Source: an uncultured Alphaproteobacteria bacterium (GTDB lineage: Bacteria; Pseudomonadota; Alphaproteobacteria; Rs-D84). From it: a stretch of 8,577 nt of DNA. Made by a program: the position numbers and the translations under genes. The notes under the pieces were generated by a model that was given only the letters and a program-made list of their open reading frames with translations, had not been told where the DNA came from and made no database searches. Of this stretch, positions 1 to 6,616 are shown one piece after another (the first letter of the stretch is position 1; the number at the start of each line of letters is the position of its first letter). The stretch is taken from the NCBI GenBank assembly GCA_937900435.1, contig CALCEG010000045.1:1-8577 (forward strand), given 5' to 3'.

Positions 1-1029
1 CAAGTTCTGACGGAAACGACCTTGCTTACCCTTTAGCGAATCGCTCAAAGACTTAAGAGGACGATTGCTTTCTGACTTAACTGCGCTAGCGCGACGGCTA
101 TTGTCAAACAAGCTATCTACTGCTTCCTGAAGCATACGCTTCTCGTTACGCAAAATAACCTCTGGTGCCTTGATTTCCAACAAACGCTTTAGACGGTTGT
201 TACGGATAATAACGCGACGATACAAATCGTTCAAATCAGACGCAGCAACGTGCCCTGCATCCAAAGTGACCATTGGACGCATATCCGGTGGAATAACGGG
301 GATAATGTCTGGCAACATCCACGCTGGGTCTGTTTTTGAATCCAAAAACGCTTCAACTAATTTTAACTGCTTGATTAATGCCTTACGTTTAGTTTCTGAT
401 TTTGTTTCAGACAATTCTGCACGCAAACGTGTGCGTTCATCGCCCATATCCAAGTTAGCAATTATCGAACGAATGCCTTCGGCACCAATGCCAACGCGGA
501 ATGCGTCTGCGCCGAATTCTTCGACCGCAGCCTGATATTCGTCTTCGCTGATAACATCATATTGTTTCAGGTTTGTTAAACCAGGTTCAATAACGATGTA
601 CGCATCATAAGAAACAACCTGTTCCAGTTTCTTCTGGGGTAAATTGTTTAACAATGTCGCAATTTTACCTTCGCGCAGGAACCAAGTATGCGTAACAGGT
701 ATCGCCAACTTGATGTGCCCCATACGTTCACGACGAACAGATGCAGAACCAACTTCGACACCACAACGTTCACAAACAACACCGCGGTATTTAATTCTTT
801 TATATTTTCCGCAGGCACATTCGTAATCCTTGACAGGACCAAAAATTTGCTGACAGAACAAACCTTCGGCTTCTGGTTTCATCGAATGATAGTTAATGGT
901 TTCAGGCTTTTTAACTTCGCCATGAGACCAAGATAAAATTTCTTCGGGGGACGCAATTGTAATACGCAGAGCATCAAACTGCTCTTTATTTTCAATTTGT
1001 CCAAATATCTTTTGCAACATATTGCTCAT
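1..1029 (-). CDS. rpoC: RNA polymerase subunit beta', N-terminal part (partial, runs off the window)
   Basis: This is the first 343 codons of the beta' subunit, which with beta forms the active-site cleft of RNA polymerase. The start at 1029 is preceded by AAGGAG (1039-1044) with 9-nt spacing. The N-terminal zinc ribbon of the clamp is intact: the four cysteines are C71, C73, C86 and C89, in the contexts YECACGKY and VCERCG. The family motifs KPETINY (residues 41-47), GLFC, FGPVKDYE and RRERMGHI are visible. The clamp helix region that binds sigma is recognisable near the 3' end of the fragment as SDLNDLYRRVIIRNNRLKRL followed by RNEKRMLQEAVDSLF. The fragment ends at KGKQGRFRQNL, directly before the expected LGKRVDYSGRSV segment, so the catalytic NADFDGD loop lies outside the window. 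It is the last visible gene of the operon, 99 nt after rpoB. No frameshift or stop is seen. Confidence 0.98.
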   Translation of the reverse strand, partial: MSNMLQKIFGQIENKEQFDALRITIASPEEILSWSHGEVKKPETINYHSMKPEAEGLFCQQIFGPVKDYECACGKYKRIKYRGVVCERCGVEVGSASVRRERMGHIKLAIPVTHTWFLREGKIATLLNNLPQKKLEQVVSYDAYIVIEPGLTNLKQYDVISEDEYQAAVEEFGADAFRVGIGAEGIRSIIANLDMGDERTRLRAELSETKSETKRKALIKQLKLVEAFLDSKTDPAWMLPDIIPVIPPDMRPMVTLDAGHVAASDLNDLYRRVIIRNNRLKRLLEIKAPEVILRNEKRMLQEAVDSLFDNSRRASAVKSESNRPLKSLSDSLKGKQGRFRQNL

Positions 1030-1063
1030 TATATTTCGCTCCTTTCAGTCGCTTAAAGAGTTG

Positions 1064-1132
1064 TTAGTGGTTAGCAGTTAGGTCATCAACCCAAAACCCA
1101 AAATTGGGCATTGGGTTGAAATTAACCACTAA
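1064..1132 (-). promoter_or_regulatory. Nested palindrome between rpoB and rpoC that includes the rpoB stop codon
   Basis: Two perfect 10-nt arms, TTAGTGGTTA (1064-1073) and TAACCACTAA (1123-1132), enclose a second inverted repeat, TCAACCCAA (1086-1094) and TTGGGTTGA (1111-1119). Inside that is a small CCCA/TGGG hairpin (1097-1100 and 1105-1108). In the mRNA the rpoB TAG stop (1129-1131) lies in the 5' arm. The rpoC ribosome-binding site (1039-1044) lies outside the fold. On the sense strand no U-run follows, so it is not an intrinsic terminator of the operon. A processing or mRNA-stability role, or a small palindromic repeat element, are the likely explanations. The pairing is directly visible; the function is inference. 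Confidence 0.7.
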
Positions 1133-4100
1133 TCATTTTTTTTCGGCGTCATCGCCAGACCCAGTCCGCGCAATTCGCGTACAAGTACGTTAAATGCTTC
1201 TGGTGTGCCGGTTTGGATGTCGTTGCTGCCGCTGATGATGGATTCGTACATCTTGTTACGGCCAGTAATGTCGTCAGATTTTACTGTCAACATTTCACGC
1301 AACAAGTGTGCGGCACCATGCGCTTCTAAAGCCCAAACTTCCATTTCACCTAAACGCTGACCACCCATATGGGCTTTACCAGACAATGGCTGTTGTGTAA
1401 CCAGTGAGTAATTACCAGTTGAACGTGCGTGAATCTTTTCATCAACAAAGTGATGCAGTTTCAGCATATACATAACACCAACAGTTACAGGACGGGCAAA
1501 TTTTTCGCCAGTCATACCATCGTACAAATCAAACTGACCTGTTTCTGGTAAGCCTGCCATCTTTAACATTCCACGAATGTCTTCGGTGGTTGCGCCGTCA
1601 AACGTTGGGGTCGCCATTGGAACACCATCACGCAGTAATGCAGCCTGGGCTCGAATGTCTGTATCCGTCATCTTTTCCAACTTTTCAGCTGTTTCTTTGC
1701 CGTATACTTTACCCATCACAGAACGCAAATCGTCTGTAACAGCACGTTTAGCCTTAACTTCGTCCAGAACCGCACCAATCTGGGCACCCAATGTGCGAGC
1801 CGCCATACCAAGGTGAGTTTCCAAAATCTGGCCAATGTTCATACGCGATGGCACACCCAATGGATTCAATACAATGTCAACTGGTGTACCGTCCGCCAAG
1901 TATGGCATATCTTCGACAGGAACAACCTTGGATACGATACCTTTATTTCCATGGCGACCTGCCATTTTATCCCCAGGCTGTAATTTCATCTTGTGCGCGA
2001 TGTATACTTTTACTTCTTTCAATACACCTGCATTCAAAGAATTGCTTTCTGTTGCCTTGGATATTTCTGCATCGGCCTTTTCGTTTAACTGCTTTAACTT
2101 AATCAAGTGTTGTTCGCGCAGTTCATCGATTTTTGCCTGCGCTTCTTTATCAGACACAACCAATTTCTTTAAATCAGATGGTTTGATACCTTCGAACACT
2201 TCGGCGGTTAATTTTTTGCCAACGAACGGTTTCAAACTGCCTGTGCCAGATTCAATCGCCATATTTTCAGCAATCTGGAATACCTGGTCTGCAAAGCCTT
2301 TTTCAATAATCGCGATTTCTTCTTCGCGGTCTTTGTTGATGGCTTCGATTTTTTGCAGTTCAATCATTTGTGTACGTTCGTCTTTCTTGACGCCATGACG
2401 TGTCAAAACGTTCACACCGATAACTGTACCTTCTTCGTTTGGACCAACGCGCAAAGACGTATCTTTTACGTTCAGTGCTTTTTCACCAAAGATGTTGCGC
2501 AACAAGGCTTCTTCTGGGGTTAATAACGTTTCGGATTTTGGTGTAACACGACCGACCAAAATGTCGCCCTGTTTTACACGCGCACCAACATAAATGATAC
2601 CAGATTCGTCCAAGTTCTTTAAGGCTTCTTCACCAACGTTTGGAATGTCGCGCGTTAATGATTCTGGCCCCAACTGAGTGTCGCGAACCTTGAATTCTTT
2701 TTCAACGATTTTTACAGATGTAAAGACATCATCGCGTGAAATCTTTTCTGATATAACAATAGAGTCTTCGTAGTTGTATCCGCGCCATGGCATAAATGCA
2801 ACCAAGACATTGCGACCCAATGCTAAATCACCGTAATTCATCGAAGAACCGTCCGCAATAATGTCGCCCGCAGAAATGCGATCGCCAACGCGTACTAATG
2901 GCTTTTGATGAATAATTGTTTCACTGTTAGAACGTTCAAATTTTTCCAAATTGTAAATATCCACACCTGTTACGACGTTGCGACTGTTCATACATTTAAC
3001 CACAATACGGTTTGCATCAACAGATTCAACAATACCGCTGTGCTTTGCAACCTTACCTGTGCGGGAATCGCGCGCAACTTCGCGTTCAATACCTGTACCA
3101 ACCAATGGTGCCTGAACACGCAATAGTGGAACAGCCTGACGTTGCATATTCGAACCCATCAAAGCACGGTTCGCGTCATCGTTTTCAACGAATGGTATCA
3201 AACCTGTCGCAATCGATACTACCTGGCGTGGTTCAACGTCAATCAAGTCGATTTCTTCTTTTGGAACCATCGTAAATTCGCCGTCAACACGCGCAGTTAC
3301 AATATCTTCGGCCAATACACCCGTATTTGTTGTTGGGGTGTTGCCTTGTGCAATCTTGTGTCCCAATTCTTCATCAGCAGTCAAGTATACCATCTTGTCT
3401 GTGATGCGGCTGTTTTCAACAACGTAATATGGTGTTTCAATAAAGCCGTATGGATTTACACGCGCATAAGACGACATATGGTTAATCAAACCAATGTTCG
3501 CACCTTCGGGGGTGTGAATTGGGCATAAACGACCATAATGTGTTGGATGAACGTCACGAACATCAATACCCGCACGTTCACGATTCAAACCACCGGGACC
3601 CAATGCAGAAATACGACGCTTGTGTTCCAGTTCTGACAATGGATTATACGCGTCCATAAACTGTGATAACTGTGATGTGCCCAAGAATTCTGCAACCAAG
3701 GACATTAATGGCTTTACATTAATAACATCTTGGGGTTGCATATTGGCAATGTTTGGAGATGATAAACTTTCGCGAACCAGACGTTCAATGCGAACCATAC
3801 CAGTGCGGAAATTTTGCTCCAACAATTCACCAACTGTGCGTACACGACGGTTGGACAGATTATCAATATCATCAACTGTATCTTTGCGGTCAATGATGTT
3901 TGTCAATGTCTTTAATACCGCCAAGAAATCGCCCTTGGTTAACAAACGTTCATCTTCTGGTCTTTTGCCAGAATCAATTTTTAAACGCTTGTTCATCTTG
4001 AAACGACCAACAGCCGACAAATCATAATATGTCGATTCAAAACCTTGACGCATAAACAGATTTATCGCGGCTTCCAACGTTGGACGTTCGCCAGGACGAA

Positions 4101-5265
4101 TAATGTTGTAAATTTCAATTAACGCTTCTTCGCGATTTGTAGTTTTGTCCGCAACCAATGTATTGCGCATGTGGGCGCTGATTGTGGCGTTATCAATGGA
4201 AATCAAACTGATTTCTTTGATATTCATTTTATCCAAATCGTTCAAGACTTCTTCGGTTATTTCTGTGCCTGCTGGGAAAACAACTTCGTCCCCATTCATA
4301 ACAGCATCAAACAAATATTCGCCAACCAAAGATTCTGGCATAATGCCGAAATTCTTGGACGCGTCCATAAGTTTCTTCATGCGCTTAGCGTTTAATCTGT
4401 CGCCCTTGGACGCCAATGTTGCCTTGCCTTTTGGATTAATCAAATCGTAATTCAAGCGATATTTATCCAAGCCTTCGAAACTGGATGTTTCGCCAACCCA
4501 CAAATTACCGTCAAAAGATAATGGGATACGTTTATAAAATGCACCCAAAATTTCTGAATCAGACATTCCACGAATGGTTGTCTTGCGTGGGTCTGCCAAC
4601 CATTTCTTTTCATCTTCGGCAGATGGCAAGCAACGCAATAACACAGTCGCTGGAATCTTGCGACGACGGTCAATACGAACATAGATTACCCCCTTGGATT
4701 CTTCGAAATCAATCCACGAACCATGTTCTGGTATAATGCGAGCGGTATATGTAACCGGATTGCCTGCAATTTTGGCTTCTTTGGTTGTCGCAAAAACAAC
4801 ACCTTGGGCACGGTGCATCTGGGAAACGATAACACGTTCAACCCCAGAAGCAATAAAACTGCCCCGTTCGGTCATTAATGGAACTTCGCCCATAAATATT
4901 TCTTGTTCTTTGATATCACGCAAAGTTTTTTTGCCATCTTCGGCGATGTCCCATAAAATCAATCTCAGCTTCAATCTTAACTTGCTGGAGTATGTCATAT
5001 TGCGCAACATGCATTCTTTTACATTGTAAACAGGTTTGTCCAATGTGTATTCAACAAATTCTAAATCGGCAATGCCGGCATAGTCTTTGATTGGGAACAT
5101 CGAAGAGAACACATTTTGCAACCCCATATTTTTGCGGTTTTGGGGTTCAACATCTGCCTGCAAGAAATCCTTGTAGGAATTATATTGTATTTCAACCAAA
5201 TCAGGAAGCGGAGTTTGCAAAAAACTTTTACCAAAAGATTTTCTTAGTTTCTGGATAACTGCCAT
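1129..5265 (-). CDS. rpoB: RNA polymerase subunit beta
   Basis: This is the complete beta subunit, 1378 aa, the catalytic partner of beta' in transcription. I start it at ATG 5265 because AAGGA lies 9 nt upstream (5275-5279), the protein then begins MAVIQKLRKSFGKSF, as the family does, and the length equals the alphaproteobacterial norm. The in-frame TTG at 5331 would add 22 unusual residues and has no good ribosome-binding site. Visible signatures in order are: RDIKEQEIFMGEVPLMTERG; the rifampicin pocket SQLSQFMD with HKRRISALGPGG (D538, H548, S553, matching E. coli D516, H526, S531); GYNYEDSI with the acidic pair E833-D834 near the active site; the DTSLRV insertion region with its coiled coil; AGRHGNKG around residue 1105; DIVLNPLGVPSRMNIGQI near 1130-1150; and the C-terminal GGQRLGEMEVWALEAHG and LTVKSDD that contact beta'. 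Some normally constant segments are altered (see findings). It ends in PKKND, whose Lys codons make an A-run. Confidence 0.98.
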   Translation of the reverse strand: MAVIQKLRKSFGKSFLQTPLPDLVEIQYNSYKDFLQADVEPQNRKNMGLQNVFSSMFPIKDYAGIADLEFVEYTLDKPVYNVKECMLRNMTYSSKLRLKLRLILWDIAEDGKKTLRDIKEQEIFMGEVPLMTERGSFIASGVERVIVSQMHRAQGVVFATTKEAKIAGNPVTYTARIIPEHGSWIDFEESKGVIYVRIDRRRKIPATVLLRCLPSAEDEKKWLADPRKTTIRGMSDSEILGAFYKRIPLSFDGNLWVGETSSFEGLDKYRLNYDLINPKGKATLASKGDRLNAKRMKKLMDASKNFGIMPESLVGEYLFDAVMNGDEVVFPAGTEITEEVLNDLDKMNIKEISLISIDNATISAHMRNTLVADKTTNREEALIEIYNIIRPGERPTLEAAINLFMRQGFESTYYDLSAVGRFKMNKRLKIDSGKRPEDERLLTKGDFLAVLKTLTNIIDRKDTVDDIDNLSNRRVRTVGELLEQNFRTGMVRIERLVRESLSSPNIANMQPQDVINVKPLMSLVAEFLGTSQLSQFMDAYNPLSELEHKRRISALGPGGLNRERAGIDVRDVHPTHYGRLCPIHTPEGANIGLINHMSSYARVNPYGFIETPYYVVENSRITDKMVYLTADEELGHKIAQGNTPTTNTGVLAEDIVTARVDGEFTMVPKEEIDLIDVEPRQVVSIATGLIPFVENDDANRALMGSNMQRQAVPLLRVQAPLVGTGIEREVARDSRTGKVAKHSGIVESVDANRIVVKCMNSRNVVTGVDIYNLEKFERSNSETIIHQKPLVRVGDRISAGDIIADGSSMNYGDLALGRNVLVAFMPWRGYNYEDSIVISEKISRDDVFTSVKIVEKEFKVRDTQLGPESLTRDIPNVGEEALKNLDESGIIYVGARVKQGDILVGRVTPKSETLLTPEEALLRNIFGEKALNVKDTSLRVGPNEEGTVIGVNVLTRHGVKKDERTQMIELQKIEAINKDREEEIAIIEKGFADQVFQIAENMAIESGTGSLKPFVGKKLTAEVFEGIKPSDLKKLVVSDKEAQAKIDELREQHLIKLKQLNEKADAEISKATESNSLNAGVLKEVKVYIAHKMKLQPGDKMAGRHGNKGIVSKVVPVEDMPYLADGTPVDIVLNPLGVPSRMNIGQILETHLGMAARTLGAQIGAVLDEVKAKRAVTDDLRSVMGKVYGKETAEKLEKMTDTDIRAQAALLRDGVPMATPTFDGATTEDIRGMLKMAGLPETGQFDLYDGMTGEKFARPVTVGVMYMLKLHHFVDEKIHARSTGNYSLVTQQPLSGKAHMGGQRLGEMEVWALEAHGAAHLLREMLTVKSDDITGRNKMYESIISGSNDIQTGTPEAFNVLVRELRGLGLAMTPKKND

Positions 5266-5274
5266 CGGTTTTAA

Positions 5275-5279
5275 TCCTT
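5275..5279 (-). promoter_or_regulatory. Ribosome-binding site that fixes the rpoB start
   Basis: AAGGA on the minus strand stands 9 nt before ATG 5265. It decides the start against the longer in-frame TTG at 5331. A small hairpin CGTTT-GCA-AAACG (5289-5301) sits just upstream and leaves this site unpaired. Confidence 0.75.
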
Positions 5280-5301
5280 TATTCTGTGCGTTTTGCAAAC
5301 G

Positions 5302-5419
5302 AAGCAGGTCAAAAACGAGATTTTTAAACAAATTTTGAATAACACTATTCGTAAACGGTATTTTTCTGTGTTTTCAATACACATTTATTTGTTTAACAAT
5401 CTCCTTTTTTGACCTGCTT
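5302..5419 (-). repeat. Long inverted repeat in the rpoB leader, potential 30-bp RNA stem
   Basis: The arms are 5302-5333 and 5387-5419, separated by 53 nt. Aligned, they share AAGCAGGTCAAAAA (14 nt), then a one-against-two internal loop, then GAGATT (6), one mismatch, then TTAAACAAAT (10). That is 30 complementary positions with two small interruptions. The 53-nt loop holds a minor TGTGT/ACACA hairpin (5367-5371 and 5379-5383). In the mRNA the stem ends 22 nt before the rpoB ribosome-binding site. In E. coli the rplL-rpoB spacer contains an RNase III processing site in a long stem, so the same role is the leading inference. A small inverted-repeat mobile element is the alternative; I see no clear target duplication at its edges. 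Confidence 0.8.
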
Positions 5420-5444
5420 TTTGTATTTTGTTTTTTTGTTTTTT

Positions 5445-5487
5445 ACGCCTTTGTGCCCACATAGGGTTTCCCCTAGGTGGGCGGCGT
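5445..5487 (-). promoter_or_regulatory. Strong GAAA-capped hairpin between rplL and rpoB
   Basis: In the mRNA the stem is ACGCC, GCCCAC, a C/U mismatch and TAGGG, closed by the tetraloop GAAA, then CCCTA, GTGGGC, a five-nt bulge and GGCGT. This makes 16 base pairs in a G+C-rich island within a very A-rich spacer. On the sense strand it is followed by A-runs, so it cannot be an intrinsic terminator for the operon. On the plus strand it is followed by T6, so it would terminate antisense transcripts. The GNRA loop exists only on the sense strand, which favours a role in the mRNA, for example stabilising the rplL 3' end. Confidence 0.75.
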
Positions 5488-5490
5488 TTT

Positions 5491-5523
5491 TTCGTGTTTT
5501 ACACGAACGGTTTTACAACCGTT
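5491..5523 (-). promoter_or_regulatory. Two overlapping small hairpins after rplL
   Basis: AACGGTT-GTAA-AACCGTT (5506-5523, sense strand, 7 bp with a GNRA loop) overlaps by two bases with TTCGTGT-AAA-ACACGAA (5491-5507, 7 bp). Each can form fully only if the other gives up its shared pairs. They start 16 nt after the rplL stop codon and continue into the stronger hairpin at 5445-5487. Confidence 0.6.
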
Positions 5524-5539
5524 TTAATTTTAAGTTAAA

Positions 5540-5905
5540 TTATTTCAATTCAACTTTTGCACCAGCGGCTTCCAAAGCTGCTTTCAATTTTTCAGCTTCG
5601 TCTTTTGCCAATGCTTCTTTAACTGCTTTTGGTGCAGATTCAACTAAAGCTTTCGCTTCGCTCAAGCCCAGGCCTGTTGCTTCTTTTACAGCCTTGATAA
5701 CAGCCAATTTGTTTGCACCAACTTCGGCCAAGATAACGTCAAATTCTGACTTTTCTTCTGCAGCCGCAGCAACTGGGCCAGCAGCAACTGCAACAGCAGC
5801 AGCAGCACTAACGCCCCATGTTTCTTCTAATGCTTTGGACAGTTCAACTGCTTCCAAAACGGTCAATTTTGACAATTCTTCAACTAATTTTTGAATGTCT
5901 GCCAT
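5540..5905 (-). CDS. rplL: 50S ribosomal protein L7/L12
   Basis: This is the multicopy stalk protein that recruits translation factors to the ribosome; it is 121 aa, the normal length. The N-terminal dimerisation domain that binds L10 is residues 1-30 (MADIQKLVEELSKLTVLEAV). It is followed by an Ala/Val/Gly-rich hinge at about 32-50 and the globular C-terminal domain from EKSEFDVIL, with the conserved KLAVIKAVKEATGLGLSEAK and VESAPKAVKE. AGGAG (5913-5917) lies 7 nt before the ATG. It is 48 nt downstream of rplJ, as expected for the L10-L12 pair. Because L7/L12 is needed in several copies per ribosome while RpoB is needed far less, the structured spacer that follows is a natural place for differential expression. 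Confidence 0.98.
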   Translation of the reverse strand: MADIQKLVEELSKLTVLEAVELSKALEETWGVSAAAAVAVAAGPVAAAAEEKSEFDVILAEVGANKLAVIKAVKEATGLGLSEAKALVESAPKAVKEALAKDEAEKLKAALEAAGAKVELK

Positions 5906-5931
5906 TTTTTTACTCCTATTTGTTAGGTAGG

Positions 5932-5951
5932 TCAGAATATTGCTATTCTGA
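5932..5951 (-). promoter_or_regulatory. GCAA-capped hairpin between rplJ and rplL
   Basis: In the mRNA TCAGAATA-GCAA-TATTCTGA forms a perfect 8-bp stem with a GNRA tetraloop, starting 2 nt after the rplJ stop codon and ending 14 nt before the rplL ribosome-binding site. No U-run follows on the sense strand. It may shape ribosome re-initiation or mRNA stability for rplL; that is inference. Confidence 0.65.
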
Positions 5952-5953
5952 TT

Positions 5954-6433
5954 TTATTGTTCTTTTTTTCCATACTCTGCTGAAACACGAGCCAAGCGCG
6001 ATGCAGGTTCGACCAATATACGCGCAATTGTGCCACGAATTTCCAACAGTGAAGGAAGCTTGGATAATTGCAATACGCCGTTCGCATCCAGAACGTCTGC
6101 GTCCATTTTACCACCAACGATTGTCAAATTTGAATGTTCTTCGGCAAATTTGGCCAATACTTTGGTAACCGCCAATCCATCAGTTGCAACTGCAACAGCG
6201 GTTGGGCGTTTCAATAATTCAGACACAGGTTCAAAGTCGGTGTCTTTTAACGCCAACTTCATCAAACGATTCTTGACAACCTTGAATACAGAGACCAATG
6301 GACGTAATTCATTACGCAGGCCTTCGAATTCTTTTACAGTCAAGCCATGGTTTTCAATAACGAAAACACCGTCTGCTTCTTTCAAGGACGACTGCAACGC
6401 TGAAATCAAATCTGATTTTTCTTCGCGTCTCAT
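5954..6433 (-). CDS. rplJ: 50S ribosomal protein L10
   Basis: L10 anchors the L7/L12 dimers to the ribosome and commonly represses its own mRNA. I start it at ATG 6433 (159 aa, MRREEKSDLISAL), with AAGGA at 6443-6447 and 9-nt spacing. The reading frame stays open upstream to a TTG at 6514, but those 27 codons (beginning MGQEPKPHPRA) do not resemble L10 and lie inside a folded RNA leader. Recognisable L10 features are the N-terminal rRNA-binding domain with GVFVIENHGLTVKEFEGLR, the KVVKNRLMKLAL segment, LLKRPTAVAVA, and the C-terminal LEIRGTIARILVEPASRLAR helix region. The protein is somewhat shorter at its C-terminus than typical alphaproteobacterial L10 (about 170 aa), mainly in the L12-binding tail region. 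That might mean fewer L12 dimers per stalk, but I have not aligned it. Confidence 0.95.
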   Translation of the reverse strand: MRREEKSDLISALQSSLKEADGVFVIENHGLTVKEFEGLRNELRPLVSVFKVVKNRLMKLALKDTDFEPVSELLKRPTAVAVATDGLAVTKVLAKFAEEHSNLTIVGGKMDADVLDANGVLQLSKLPSLLEIRGTIARILVEPASRLARVSAEYGKKEQ

Positions 6434-6462
6434 GTCTATTTTTCCTTCAAGCTTCTGTTTTG

Positions 6463-6545
6463 TTAACTTTCCATCCAAGGTTGCCCTTGGGTGGGGCTTT
6501 GGTTCCTGCCCCAAAGAATTTTTCTTTGTCTATGATGGAAATTAA
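6463..6545 (-). promoter_or_regulatory. Structured rplJ leader, candidate L10-binding autoregulatory RNA
   Basis: In the mRNA, TTAATTTCCATC (6534-6545) pairs with GATGGAAA, a bulged G and TTAA (6463-6475), giving a 12-bp closing stem. Inside it are three hairpins: CAAAGAA-AAA-TTCTTTG (6512-6528), GGGGC with a ten-nt loop and GCCCC (6493-6512), and CCAAGG-GCAA-CCTTGG with a GNRA loop (6475-6490). They stack with almost no linker, like a four-way junction. A competing hairpin CTTTGG/CCAAAG (6497-6502 with 6511-6516) would disrupt two of them. The closing stem ends 15 nt before the rplJ ribosome-binding site. Position and architecture match what is known of L10 leaders in other bacteria. The kink-turn expected for L10 binding I could not identify with certainty. 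Confidence 0.6.
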
Positions 6546-6583
6546 GTGTCGCCACGCCATCAGTCTTGGACAGAAATCTGTTT

Positions 6584-6611
6584 GTGCGACCGAATGTTAT
6601 TTCAGTCGCAC
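6584..6611 (-). promoter_or_regulatory. Hairpin directly after rplA
   Basis: GTGCGAC, a T-G wobble and GAA pair with TTC, G and GTCGCAC around the six-nt loop ATAACA, giving 11 bp on the sense strand. It begins 5 nt after the rplA stop codon. No U-run follows on either strand, so it is not a standard terminator. It could protect the 3' end of the rplK-rplA message or pause RNA polymerase before the rplJ leader folds. The 38 nt between it and the leader contain only a 4-bp hairpin (6570-6581) and no convincing promoter. Confidence 0.6.
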
Positions 6612-6616
6612 GTTAA

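Noticed and set aside
83..92. Perfect palindrome GCGCTAGCGC inside rpoC
   Set aside because: It lies in normal coding sequence (Arg-Ala-Ser-Ala codons) and a single 10-bp palindrome is expected by chance.
5266..5331. Longer rpoB start at TTG 5331 (1400 aa)
   Set aside because: No suitable ribosome-binding site, unusual N-terminal residues, and overlap with the inverted repeat; ATG 5265 gives the normal length.
5271..5384. 37-codon ORF on the minus strand in the rpoB leader, ending 5 nt before the rpoB ATG
   Set aside because: A leader peptide is attractive here, but the nearest AGGAG is 16 nt from its ATG and would be hidden in the long stem, and the Cys/Lys-rich peptide looks like translated leader RNA.
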